From Caballeronia arationis (GTDB lineage: Bacteria; Pseudomonadota; Gammaproteobacteria; Burkholderiales; Burkholderiaceae), in contig NZ_FCOG02000031.1 of the NCBI RefSeq assembly GCF_001544975.2, forward strand, positions 1 to 64,000: 64,000 nt of DNA. The letters run 5' to 3'. A model generated the notes under the pieces. It was given only the letters and a program-made list of their open reading frames with translations. It searched no databases and was not told the DNA's origin. Below are positions 52,527 through 60,627 of the stretch, one piece after another. The stretch's first letter is position 1; every line of letters starts with the position of its first letter. A program made the position numbers and the translations under genes.

Positions 52527-53065
52527 GCGAAACGAACTTTCTGATCATCGATGACGACGAGGTGTTCTCGGGCATTCTCGCGCGCGGACTGACGCGGCGC
52601 GGCTATACACCGCACCAGGCGCACAATGCGGATGAGGCGCTGAAGCTCGCGAACTCGCAGAAGTTCAACCAGATCACCGTCGATTTGCATCTGGGTAACG
52701 ATTCCGGACTGACGCTCGTCGCGCCGCTGCGCGACCTGCAGCCCGACGCGCGCATTCTCGTCCTGACGGGGTACGCGAGCATCGCAACTGCGGTGCAGGC
52801 GGTGAAGGATGGTGCGGATAACTATCTTGCGAAGCCGGCGAACGTCGAGACGATCCTGTCGGCGTTGCAGGAAGAGGCGAGCGAGCAGACGGCCGAGGAG
52901 GCGATCGAGCATCCGACGCTCCTCTCCGTGGCGCGGCTCGAATGGGAGCATATCCAGCGCGTGCTCGCGGAGAACAACGGCAACATTTCCGCGACGGCGC
53001 GCGCGCTGAACATGCATCGACGGACGCTGCAGCGAAAGCTGGCCAAGAAACCGGTGCGGCAATGA
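52523..53065 (+). CDS. regA: RegA/PrrA-type response regulator
   Basis: A 180-residue regulator: receiver domain with acidic pocket IIDDDE and phosphoacceptor Asp54 (ITVDLHLGND), Thr in LTGYAS and Lys in AKPAN, then a short linker and a C-terminal Fis-type helix-turn-helix (NISATARALNMHRRTLQRKL, about 152-171). This compact form is the RegA/ActR/RoxR group. The ATG overlaps the regB stop codon (ATGA). Expected targets are genes for respiration, carbon fixation or electron flow; none lies adjacent here. Confidence 0.95.
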   Translation: MSETNFLIIDDDEVFSGILARGLTRRGYTPHQAHNADEALKLANSQKFNQITVDLHLGNDSGLTLVAPLRDLQPDARILVLTGYASIATAVQAVKDGADNYLAKPANVETILSALQEEASEQTAEEAIEHPTLLSVARLEWEHIQRVLAENNGNISATARALNMHRRTLQRKLAKKPVRQ

Positions 53066-53066
53066 A

Positions 53067-53092
53067 AAAAGGCGGCTCGCTAGAGCCGCCTT
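53067..53092. terminator. Bidirectional terminator between regA and hslU
   Basis: AAAAGGCGGCTC-GCTA-GAGCCGCCTT, directly after the regA stop and before the convergent hslU stop. Confidence 0.88.
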
Positions 53093-53113
53093 GCTGGTTT
53101 TTCGAGCGCGCTT

Positions 53114-54460
53114 TTACAGCACGTAGCGCGACAGGTCTTCGTCGTCAGCCACGTCGCTCAACGCGCGATTGACGTAAGCGGCGTCGATCTTCACCGGCTG
53201 GCCCGTGTGATTGCCCGCTGAGAACGACACTTCCTCCAGCAGCTTTTCGATCACCGTATAGAGACGCCGCGCGCCGATATTTTCGGTCTTCTCGTTGACC
53301 GAGTATGCGATCTCCGCGAGCCGGCGAATGCCGTCGTCGGCGAAATCGAGCTGGACGTCCTCCGTCGCGAGCAGCGCCTTGTACTGCTTCACGAGACTGG
53401 CGTCCGTGGTGTTCAGGATCGATTCGAAGTCGCCGACCGACAGCGAATCCAGTTCGACACGAATCGGGAAGCGGCCCTGCAACTCGGGAATCAGGTCGCT
53501 CGGCTTCGCCAGGTGAAACGCGCCGCTCGCGATGAACAGGATGTGATCGGTCTTGATCATCCCGTACTTCGTGTTGATCGTGGTGCCTTCGACGAGCGGC
53601 AGCAAATCGCGCTGCACGCCCGCGCGCGAAACTTCGGCGCCGCCTGTTTCGCTGCGCGACGCGATCTTGTCGATTTCGTCGAGGAATACGATACCGTTCT
53701 GCTCGACGTTCTGCACTGCCTTCGTCTTCACTTCCTCGTCGTTGAGCAGTTTGCCGGCTTCCTCGTCGGTGAGCAGCTTCAGCGCTTCCCTCACCTTCAC
53801 CTTGCGGCGCGTCTTCTTGCCGCCGCCGATGTTCGCGAACATCGAGCGGATCTGCTCGGTCATGTCTTCCATGCCCGGCGGCCCCATGATGTCCATGCCA
53901 ACCTGCGGCTGCTCGACATCGAGCTCGACTTCCTTCTCATCCAGCGCGCCTTCGCGCAGACGCTTGCGGAAAGTCTGGCGCGTGGTGTTGTTGGTGTCGT
54001 CGGCGGTTTCGGCCGCCGTCGATGCGCCGAAGCCGACCGTGCGCGCGGGCGGCAGCAGGATGTCGAGGATGCGGTCTTCGGCGCGGTCTTCAGCCTTCGT
54101 GCGGACCTTCTTCATCTCCGACTCACGCGTCTGCTTGACCGAGATCTCGATCAGGTCGCGCACTATGCTGTCGACGTCGCGGCCCACATAGCCGACCTCG
54201 GTGAACTTGGTCGCTTCGATCTTGATGAACGGCGCGTCGGCGAGCTTGGCCAGACGCCGCGCGATTTCGGTCTTGCCGACACCGGTCGGTCCGATCATCA
54301 GGATGTTCTTCGGCGTGATTTCCTGGCGCAGCGGTTCCGCGACCTGCTGACGGCGCCAGCGGTTGCGCAGTGCGACGGCGACCGCTTTCTTCGCGCGGCC
54401 CTGGCCGATGATGTGCTTGTCGAGTTCCGAGACGATCTCGGCGGGAGTCATGGTGGTCAT
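53114..54460 (-). CDS. hslU: HslU, ATPase of the HslUV protease
   Basis: A 448-residue AAA+ unfoldase that feeds substrates to HslV. The P-loop is GPTGVGKTEIARRL (about residues 57-70), Walker B is GIVFLDEIDKI (~255), and the I-domain lies between about 110 and 245. The C-terminal DEDLSRYVL matches the tail that inserts into HslV. I use the ATG at 54460 with AAAGGA seven bases upstream; an ATG three codons later (54451) is a weaker choice. The gene is 28 bases downstream of hslV. Confidence 0.97.
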   Translation of the reverse strand: MTTMTPAEIVSELDKHIIGQGRAKKAVAVALRNRWRRQQVAEPLRQEITPKNILMIGPTGVGKTEIARRLAKLADAPFIKIEATKFTEVGYVGRDVDSIVRDLIEISVKQTRESEMKKVRTKAEDRAEDRILDILLPPARTVGFGASTAAETADDTNNTTRQTFRKRLREGALDEKEVELDVEQPQVGMDIMGPPGMEDMTEQIRSMFANIGGGKKTRRKVKVREALKLLTDEEAGKLLNDEEVKTKAVQNVEQNGIVFLDEIDKIASRSETGGAEVSRAGVQRDLLPLVEGTTINTKYGMIKTDHILFIASGAFHLAKPSDLIPELQGRFPIRVELDSLSVGDFESILNTTDASLVKQYKALLATEDVQLDFADDGIRRLAEIAYSVNEKTENIGARRLYTVIEKLLEEVSFSAGNHTGQPVKIDAAYVNRALSDVADDEDLSRYVL

Positions 54461-54488
54461 CGCTTGGTCCTTTGCCTGGTGTCCGGTC

Positions 54489-55025
54489 TTACTCGATCGT
54501 CTCGATGACGCGATTGTGGTTCGTGTAGATGCACATGTCGCCCGCGATCGAGAGCGATTTCTCGACGATGTCGCGCGGGGACAGGTCGGTGTTTTCCGAG
54601 AGCGCCTGCGCCGCGGCCTGAGCGTACGCGCCGCCCGAGCCGATTGCACAGATGCCGTTTTCGGGGTCGAGCACGTCGCCGTTGCCGGTGATGACAAGCG
54701 TGGCCTGCGCGTCGGCGGCGATCAGCATGGCTTCCAGCCGGCGCAGCATGCGGTCGGTGCGCCAGTCCTTCGCCAGTTCGACGGCGGCGCGCGTGAGGTT
54801 GCCCTGATGCTTTTCCAGCTTGGCTTCGAAGCGGTCGAGCAGGGAGAACGCGTCGGCCGTGCCGCCGGCGAAGCCGACCAGCACCTTGCCGCCATAGATG
54901 CGGCGCACCTTCTTGGCGCCGCCCTTCATGACGATGTTGCCGAGCGTCACCTGGCCGTCGCCGCCGAGGGCGACCTTGCCGCCGCGTCGCACGGAGACGA
55001 TGGTCGTGCCGTGAAATTGTTCCAT
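54489..55025 (-). CDS. hslV: HslV, peptidase of the HslUV protease
   Basis: A 178-residue threonine protease subunit. The sequence begins MEQFHG-TTIVSVRRGG: the catalytic Thr is residue 7, so six residues should be removed, against one in E. coli HslV (MTTIVSV). The GGKVALGGDGQVTLGN segment and the GFAGGTADAF loop are typical. AAAGGA lies six bases before the ATG. A long leader with a stable hairpin and a heat-shock-like promoter lies upstream. Confidence 0.97.
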   Translation of the reverse strand: MEQFHGTTIVSVRRGGKVALGGDGQVTLGNIVMKGGAKKVRRIYGGKVLVGFAGGTADAFSLLDRFEAKLEKHQGNLTRAAVELAKDWRTDRMLRRLEAMLIAADAQATLVITGNGDVLDPENGICAIGSGGAYAQAAAQALSENTDLSPRDIVEKSLSIAGDMCIYTNHNRVIETIE

Positions 55026-55052
55026 GTGCGTTCCTTTAGAAAGCGAAGGACG

Positions 55053-55074
55053 CGGGCGGCTGCGAAAAAGCCGC
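55053..55074 (-). promoter_or_regulatory. Hairpin in the hslV leader
   Basis: GGCGGCT-TTTTCGC-AGCCGCC (minus strand), a perfect 7-bp stem about 28 bases before the hslV start codon, inside the predicted 5' untranslated region. Role unknown. Confidence 0.5.
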
Positions 55075-55178
55075 CTCGCTGTCGAGAATTCGATGGAGTG
55101 CACGGCGCGGGGTTCCGCGCATCGTCGCGCTCGTTGGAGTCGCGCCGCGCTCGCGCCCGGACTGCGCGCGTCCAGAGC

Positions 55179-55206
55179 ATTTTAGGGCGGCGCCCCAATA
55201 ATCAAG
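55179..55206 (-). promoter_or_regulatory. Possible heat-shock-type promoter of hslVU
   Basis: On the minus strand CTTGAT (55201-55206) is followed by a G/C-rich spacer and CCCTAAAAT (ending at 55179). This resembles a sigma-32 promoter (CTTGAA and CCCCATNT) and also a weak sigma-70 promoter. It would give a leader of about 150 bases. Confidence 0.35.
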
Positions 55207-55280
55207 TCGGGATTTGCCGGCCGGGAGGCAGAAATCGGGCGCCGGGAACGGCGCGCTGCAGAAGCACGCTGCCAAAACAA

Positions 55281-55307
55281 AAAGGCACACGTGGAACGTG
55301 TGCCTTT
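55281..55307. terminator. Terminator hairpin between dksA and hslV
   Basis: AAAGGCACACGT-GGA-ACGTGTGCCTTT, about 120 bases beyond the dksA stop codon on the minus strand, and preceded by A runs that give T runs on that strand. Confidence 0.8.
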
Positions 55308-55425
55308 CGAAGTGGCGGGCTGCCCCGCGCCGTGCTGGCCGATATCCGCGGAGGCGGCGACTCTCCCGCTGCGGGCGGACCCGCGACGCGTGCCGGCGGA
55401 TCGCCGGCCGGGCCGGTTCAGCCGG

Positions 55426-55845
55426 TCAGTCGCCGAACAGCTTCTGGCGCAGTTCGCGGCGCTCCTGCGCCTCGAGCGACAGGGTGGCGGTGGGGCGCGC
55501 GATCAGACGGGGAATGCCGATCGGCTCGCCCGTTTCCTCGCACCAGCCGTAATCGCCGGACTCGATCCGCGCGAGCGACTGCTGCACTTTCTTCAGCAGC
55601 TTGCGTTCGCGATCGCGCGTGCGCAGTTCGAGGGCATGTTCTTCCTCGATCGTCGCACGGTCCGCCGGGTCCGGCACGATCACCGTTTCCCGCAGGTTTT
55701 CGGTCGTCTGCCCGGCATTCTTCAGAATGTCGGCCTGCAGTTGTTCGAGCCGGTTCTTGAAGAAGGCGAGCTGATCCTCGTTCATGTAATCCTTCTCGCT
55801 CATCTTCAGGATTTCGGCTTCGGTCAAGAGTCGTTTCGTCGTCAT
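55426..55845 (-). CDS. dksA: RNA polymerase-binding protein DksA (zinc-finger cysteines lost)
   Basis: A 139-residue DksA, the cofactor that works with ppGpp on RNA polymerase. The coiled-coil tip carries the Asp-x-Ala motif in VPDPADRATIEEEHAL. In E. coli the globular domain has a four-cysteine zinc finger. Here the equivalent segment reads GDYGWCEETGEPIGIPRL and TATLSLEAQERREL, with only one cysteine, so zinc binding in the usual way is not possible. I use the ATG at 55845 (MTTKRLLTEAEIL), which gives the typical Burkholderiaceae start; the frame upstream is not family-like. Confidence 0.95.
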   Translation of the reverse strand: MTTKRLLTEAEILKMSEKDYMNEDQLAFFKNRLEQLQADILKNAGQTTENLRETVIVPDPADRATIEEEHALELRTRDRERKLLKKVQQSLARIESGDYGWCEETGEPIGIPRLIARPTATLSLEAQERRELRQKLFGD

Positions 55846-56142
55846 CTGGCTTGCTTCTTCAATGTGGAGCGACTTCTTTCGCGTCGCCCGCACTTCTGCG
55901 TTGCCCGCTGACAGCGTCCGGTGCGGATCTCTCGCACGGAAAAACATGCTGTCGTGACGCGTTTCGCGTCGACGCGGGGCCGAACTCCTCTGTAAACCGA
56001 TTTTGAAGTGCCCGGAAAACGGCCGAAAAGATTTCCGCACGGTTTCCTTCGCACCTCCAACCTCGAACGCGTTGTCTCGAATTAGCTCGGTCTCAGGCTA
56101 TCCGACACGCGTACGTTCTCGGTGTCTCTTCAGTTTTTTGTG

Positions 56143-56179
56143 CGGCCCGTGTGGCGGCCTTTACCCGCCACACGGGCCG
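56143..56179. promoter_or_regulatory. Very stable hairpin upstream of dksA
   Basis: CGGCCCGTGTGGCGG-CCTTTAC-CCGCCACACGGGCCG: a 15-bp perfect stem. Neither strand has a T run directly after it, so it is not a classical terminator. It may be part of the dksA mRNA leader or a small RNA. Confidence 0.55.
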
Positions 56180-56346
56180 TTGCCCTGCTTCAGCGGGGCT
56201 GTATTGTAACTGAATCGCAATTTCCGAAGATAACCTAGGAAAACCCTGTCAATTACCGCCGGAATCTCAAAAATATAACGCCTGAGACGTCAAAAAGCGA
56301 CCAACGTTCGTGTGTGGGGTCACAGTTTTCATGCGAAAGCCGCACG

Positions 56347-56381
56347 AAAAAAACGCCGCGCTCGGTGAAGCGGCGGCGTTT
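56347..56381 (-). terminator. Terminator of the CobW gene
   Basis: On the minus strand an AAACGCCGC/GCGGCGTTT stem is followed by a T run; it lies about 90 bases after the stop codon. Confidence 0.85.
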
Positions 56382-56467
56382 CGTCGGTTGCCGGTCGGTT
56401 TCCCGGCGGCTCGCCGGTCAAGAACGGGCCGGATGCGCGTCGGCAAAGGCGCGCATCGGTGCACGGA

Positions 56468-57523
56468 TCACTTGACCAGACAGGCGTTGAGGCCGTCGGT
56501 GATCAGGTCCTGCGGCAGTTCGATGCCGATGAACACCATCTTGCTGTTCTTCTTTTCGATCGGCTGCCACTTGCCCGCGAGGTCGCTGCCCATCATCTGG
56601 TGCACGCCCTGAAACACGACCTTGCGATCGACACCCTTCATGTACAGCACGCCCTTGTAGCGCAGGAGGCGCTCGCCATAAATCTGCAGAATGCCGCCGA
56701 GGAAGTCTTCGAGGCGGTTCGCGTCGAACGGCTTGTCGCTGCGGTAGACGAAGGACTTGATCTTGTCGTCGTGGTGCGCGTGGTGGTGGTGATGCTCGTG
56801 GTCGTGGCTGTGATCGTGGCCGCAGGTCGAGTGATCGTGGTCGTCGTGTGCGTGGTCATGCGCGTGATCGTCTTCAGCGAGGAAATCGGGGTCGATTTCC
56901 AGCTTCGAATTCAGGTTGAAGCCGCGCAGGTCGAAGATTTCCTTGATGTCCGCCTCGCCGAAATTCACGACGCGGATCGCCGCGCGCGGATTCATGTGCA
57001 CGAGGCGGTGCTTAAGATCCTCCAGCGCGGCGGCATCGACGAGATCCGACTTCGTGATGAACATGCGATCCGCGAAACCGACCTGGCGCTGCACGACTTC
57101 GTGCTCGTCCAGCTGATGATTGCCATGCTTCGCGTCGACGAGCGTAATGATCGCGTCGAGCAGGAATTCGTCCGCGATGGTGTTGTCCATGAAGAACGTC
57201 TGGGCGACCGGACCGGGGTTCGCGAGGCCGGTCGTCTCGATCACGACGCGGTCGAAGTCGAGCGTGCCCGCCTTCTTGCGGTTCGCGAGGTCCTCCAGCG
57301 CGCGGGCCAGGTCGCCGCGGATCGTGCAGCAGATGCAGCCGTTGCTCATCTGGATGATCTGCTCGTTCGTTTCCTGAACGAGGATTTCGTTGTCGATGTT
57401 TTCTTCGCCGAACTCGTTCTCGATCACGGCGATCTTCATGCCGTGCTTCTCGTTCAGGATGCGCTTGAGCAGCGTGGTTTTGCCGCTGCCCAGAAAGCCG
57501 GTCAGGATGGTTACTGGGATCAT
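56468..57523 (-). CDS. CobW/COG0523-family metal-chaperone GTPase
   Basis: A 351-residue GTPase that probably delivers zinc or another metal to client proteins. The P-loop is GFLGSGKTT (residues 9-17), the metal-binding CxCC is GCICC (62-66), and the G4 motif is TKSD (~158). Between about residues 222 and 255 is a linker with more than fifteen histidines (HDHAHDDHDHSTCGHDHSHD and so on), followed by the CobW C-terminal domain. No zinc-responsive Zur site was recognised upstream. The gene is monocistronic between terminators. Confidence 0.93.
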   Translation of the reverse strand: MIPVTILTGFLGSGKTTLLKRILNEKHGMKIAVIENEFGEENIDNEILVQETNEQIIQMSNGCICCTIRGDLARALEDLANRKKAGTLDFDRVVIETTGLANPGPVAQTFFMDNTIADEFLLDAIITLVDAKHGNHQLDEHEVVQRQVGFADRMFITKSDLVDAAALEDLKHRLVHMNPRAAIRVVNFGEADIKEIFDLRGFNLNSKLEIDPDFLAEDDHAHDHAHDDHDHSTCGHDHSHDHEHHHHHAHHDDKIKSFVYRSDKPFDANRLEDFLGGILQIYGERLLRYKGVLYMKGVDRKVVFQGVHQMMGSDLAGKWQPIEKKNSKMVFIGIELPQDLITDGLNACLVK

Positions 57524-57665
57524 GTCGTCGCCTGTGCTTTGAGGTCGTAGGGGTTAGCGCGCCGCGTTTTCACGCACTGAAAGCGGCGAGTCAGCCGATT
57601 ATTGGAACATATTTGCCGGGCGGGCGCTTTGGGCGGCCCGCTGCCGAATCAGAAACTATGGCCGC

Positions 57666-58868
57666 TCAGCCGATTTGCAACAACAGGCCTTTCAGGTATT
57701 CGCCTTCCGGAAAAGCCGTGAGCAGCGGGTGATCGACGCCCGCACAAAGGCGCTTGAGGATGCGCGCGTCGATTTTGGCGTCGGCTGCCGCGCCCGCGAC
57801 GATCTTCTGGAACAACTCGGCGTCGATCGCCCCGGAGCACGAATAGGTGAAGAGCAGGCCGCCCGGGCGCAGCAGCTTGAATCCGGTGAGATTGATGTCC
57901 TTGTAGGCGCGCGCGGCGCGGTCCACGTGTTCGCGCGACGGCGCGAATTTCGGTGGATCGAGCACGATCAGGTCGAAGCGCTCGCCTTCGTCGTAGAGAC
58001 GCCGCAGCGTTTTGAACGCGTCGGCGTCCAGCCACTGGGCGCGCTCCGGGTCGAAACCGTTCGCGAGCACGTTCTGCTGTGCGAGCGCGAGCGCCTCGCC
58101 GGACGAATCGATCGACACCACGCGCTTCGCGCGGCCCTTCATCGCCGCCAGCGAAAAGCCGCCGGTGTAGCAGAAGCAGTTCAGCACGTCGCGGTCTCGC
58201 GCATGCTCGGCGACGAGCATGCGGTTGTCGCGCTGATCGACGTAGAAGCCCGTCTTGTGGCCGTTCATCACGTCGACGTGGTAGCGCACGCCGCATTCGT
58301 TCGCGATGACGGTCGCAGGCGGCGGATCGCCCGCGAGCACGCCGGTAATTTGTTCGAGGCCCTCTTTCTGGCGAATCGACACGTCCGAGCGCTCGTACAC
58401 ATTCGGGCAGCCGGTCGCGCCGGTGAGTGCATCGACGATCGCGCCCTTCCAGGCCTCGACGCCCGTCGCCATGAACTGGCAGACGAGCTGGCCGCGTTGC
58501 TGCGCGTCGTCGGCGACGTAGTAATCGACGATCAGGCCGGGCAGGCCGTCCGCCTCGCCGAAAATTAGCCGGGTCGCGCCGGTGTTCTTCACCAGCGCCT
58601 GACGATGCGCGATCGCCCGCTGCACGCGGCGCTTGAAGAAGGCATGGTCGATCGGCTCGGCTTCGTCGAAGCTCCAGACGCGCGCGCGGATCTGCGACTG
58701 CGGGCTGTACGCGGCGCGGGCGAGAAAGCGGCCGTCGTGTGCGCGGACGGTGACGGTGGCGCCCGGCGCCGGCTTGCCGTCGACACGGTCGATCGCGTTC
58801 GCGTAAATCCACGGATGGCGGCGCGCGAGCGACTTGTCCTTCGCCGGTTTGAGCGTGATGGTGTTCAT
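57666..58868 (-). CDS. rlmI: 23S rRNA (cytosine(1962)-C5)-methyltransferase
   Basis: A 400-residue class I methyltransferase of the RlmI type. The N-terminal PUA domain (to about residue 75) begins LKPAKDKSLARRHPWIYANAI, the SAM loop is LNCFCYTGGFSLAAM (~228) and the catalytic segment LDPPKFAPSREH (~308). A Cys in YSCSGAID near 355 would be the second cysteine. Length fits E. coli RlmI (396). Confidence 0.94.
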   Translation of the reverse strand: MNTITLKPAKDKSLARRHPWIYANAIDRVDGKPAPGATVTVRAHDGRFLARAAYSPQSQIRARVWSFDEAEPIDHAFFKRRVQRAIAHRQALVKNTGATRLIFGEADGLPGLIVDYYVADDAQQRGQLVCQFMATGVEAWKGAIVDALTGATGCPNVYERSDVSIRQKEGLEQITGVLAGDPPPATVIANECGVRYHVDVMNGHKTGFYVDQRDNRMLVAEHARDRDVLNCFCYTGGFSLAAMKGRAKRVVSIDSSGEALALAQQNVLANGFDPERAQWLDADAFKTLRRLYDEGERFDLIVLDPPKFAPSREHVDRAARAYKDINLTGFKLLRPGGLLFTYSCSGAIDAELFQKIVAGAAADAKIDARILKRLCAGVDHPLLTAFPEGEYLKGLLLQIG

Positions 58869-58917
58869 TGATGCCTTGATGGGGCCGCCGGCATGGAATC
58901 GGCGCGCCCGGGAAAAA

Positions 58918-59841
58918 TCAGTCGCGTTTCTTGGCGCGCGGATGCGCGGAATCGTAGACGCGAGCGAGGTGCTGGAAATCGAGCGACGTGTAGACCTGCG
59001 TCGCGGTGATGTTCGCGTGGCCGAGCAGTTCCTGCACCGCGCGCAGGTCGCCGCTCGACTGCAGCACGTGCGTGGCGAACGAGTGCCGCAACACGTGTGG
59101 ATGCACGTTCGACGGAATGCCGGCGAGGAGCGCCATGCGCTTCACGCGCTCGCGCACGACGCCCGGCGCCATGCGGTTGCCGCGCACCGACAGGAAGAGC
59201 GCATGTGGATCGTGCTTGACGAACTCGCCTCGCACGTCGATCCAGGCACGCAGCGCCTGGATGGCCTTGGCGCCGACCGGCACCGAGCGGCGCTTGCCGC
59301 CCTTGCCGAGCACTGTCACCTCGGTGTTCGGCAGATCGAGCCAGCCGACCGAGCGGTGATGCTCCGTCTCGACGTAGTACACGTCGAGATTCACGAGTTC
59401 CGCGAGCCGCAAGCCCGACGAATAGAACAATTCGAGGATCGCGTGGTCGCGCAGCGCTTCGGGCGTGCCGGCTTGCGGCGCTTCCATCAGCGCGTTGGCG
59501 TCGTCGACGGAAAGTGCCTTTGGCAACGTCTTCGCGCGTTTCGGCGCCCGCACGGTCGCGACGGGATTCGCGGCCATTTCGACGCGTTCCGAGAGCCAGC
59601 GGTAAAACGCGCGCCACGCCGAGAGCCGGTGGGCGATCGAGCGCGCCGAGAGGCCACCGGCGTGCGCGCGCGATACGGCGCCGCGCATGTCCGTCGCGGT
59701 GAGCGTTTCGAGCGCGCGGCCGTTCGCGAGTTTCTGCAGTTCGTCGAGTTCGTGGGTGTAGCCGCGCAGCGTGTGCTCCGACAGCCGCCGCTCGTGTTCG
59801 AGTATCGACAGATAGGCGGCGATCGGGTCGGCGGCGTTCAT
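58918..59841 (-). CDS. xerC: Tyrosine recombinase XerC
   Basis: A 307-residue site-specific recombinase that resolves chromosome dimers at dif with XerD. Catalytic residues are visible: Arg145 (SGLRLAELV), Lys180 (VLGKGGKRR), His249 and Arg252 (HVLRHSFATHVL), His275 (LGHANITATQVY) and nucleophile Tyr284. The N-terminal core-binding domain covers about residues 1-95. About eight extra residues lie between Arg145 and Lys180 (near VETEHHRSVGW) compared with E. coli XerC. The gene is followed upstream (on the minus strand) by DUF484 and dapF, the order also seen in Pseudomonas and Escherichia. Confidence 0.96.
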   Translation of the reverse strand: MNAADPIAAYLSILEHERRLSEHTLRGYTHELDELQKLANGRALETLTATDMRGAVSRAHAGGLSARSIAHRLSAWRAFYRWLSERVEMAANPVATVRAPKRAKTLPKALSVDDANALMEAPQAGTPEALRDHAILELFYSSGLRLAELVNLDVYYVETEHHRSVGWLDLPNTEVTVLGKGGKRRSVPVGAKAIQALRAWIDVRGEFVKHDPHALFLSVRGNRMAPGVVRERVKRMALLAGIPSNVHPHVLRHSFATHVLQSSGDLRAVQELLGHANITATQVYTSLDFQHLARVYDSAHPRAKKRD

Positions 59842-59856
59842 CGCGCTTGGTTCGCT

Positions 59857-60576
59857 TCAGTGCGGCAAGAGGCGGCTCAACGCCGCGCTCGCGAGTGCCG
59901 CGATCTGCGTGAGGAAGTCGGTTGCCATGCCGTCGTGGAAGCGGCGCGGGTCGGGCGAACCCATCACGAGCAGGCCGAACGCGGGCGCGTCCGGTCCGGC
60001 GAGCGGGTCGCGCAACGCGAGCAGCGCGATCGATTCGGTGGCGTTCGCGGCATCCACGACGCCATCGGTCGTCGCCGACGCCACCGAAACCGAGCTCGCC
60101 GACGTCAGCCATTGCGCCGCCTCGAAGCCGGTATTCGCGCCGCAATAGGGCGTCGAAAGGCTGGCGGTGAACAACCGCACTTCTTCTCCGACATGGCGCG
60201 CGAAATCGGCCTGCGAATAAGGCTCAGCGACGTCCCACACGCGCAGCGCGGCCTGCGGCATGTCGAAGATTTCGCACAGGCCCGCGCTGATGGTTTTCGG
60301 CAGCGCGTGCGGATCGCGCTCGGCGATCACGCGGATCGTCCAGCGGTTGAACTTCGACGCGATGCTGTCGTTCTCGTGCCCGTAGCGCAGCAGTTCGGCG
60401 AGCCGGCGTTCGAGCTGCTTGTTCTTGTCGCGCAGCATTTCCATCTGGCGTTCCTGCAGCGACACCGCCGCCTTCCCGTGCGGATTCGAAAGCCGGATGG
60501 TGCCGAGCAGTTCAGCGTGCTCGGCGAAGAAATCGGGGTTGTCGAGCAGATAATCGGCGACTTCGCGTTCGTTCAT
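59857..60576 (-). CDS. DUF484 family protein
   Basis: A 239-residue protein of the DUF484 family, a GAF-like fold found between dapF and xerC in many proteobacteria. The start MNEREVADYLLDNPDFFAEHAELL and the helix HGKAAVSLQERQMEMLRDKNKQLE (about 33-56) are typical. Function is unknown, though its conserved position links it to XerC. It is 51 bases downstream of dapF. Confidence 0.9.
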   Translation of the reverse strand: MNEREVADYLLDNPDFFAEHAELLGTIRLSNPHGKAAVSLQERQMEMLRDKNKQLERRLAELLRYGHENDSIASKFNRWTIRVIAERDPHALPKTISAGLCEIFDMPQAALRVWDVAEPYSQADFARHVGEEVRLFTASLSTPYCGANTGFEAAQWLTSASSVSVASATTDGVVDAANATESIALLALRDPLAGPDAPAFGLLVMGSPDPRRFHDGMATDFLTQIAALASAALSRLLPH

Positions 60577-60627
60577 GGTTTCGGACTTGTTCAGGCGGAT
60601 TCAGGCTGAGTGGCGCTCAAAGGGCGG

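Larger units (their letters stand above)
55846..56467. other. Long region upstream of dksA
   Basis: About 620 bases between dksA and the CobW gene, both on the minus strand. It holds the dksA promoter region, a very stable hairpin (56143-56179) and the CobW terminator (56347-56381), annotated separately. AT content is high near 56210-56290, fitting promoter DNA. No protein gene is supportable. Confidence 0.5.
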
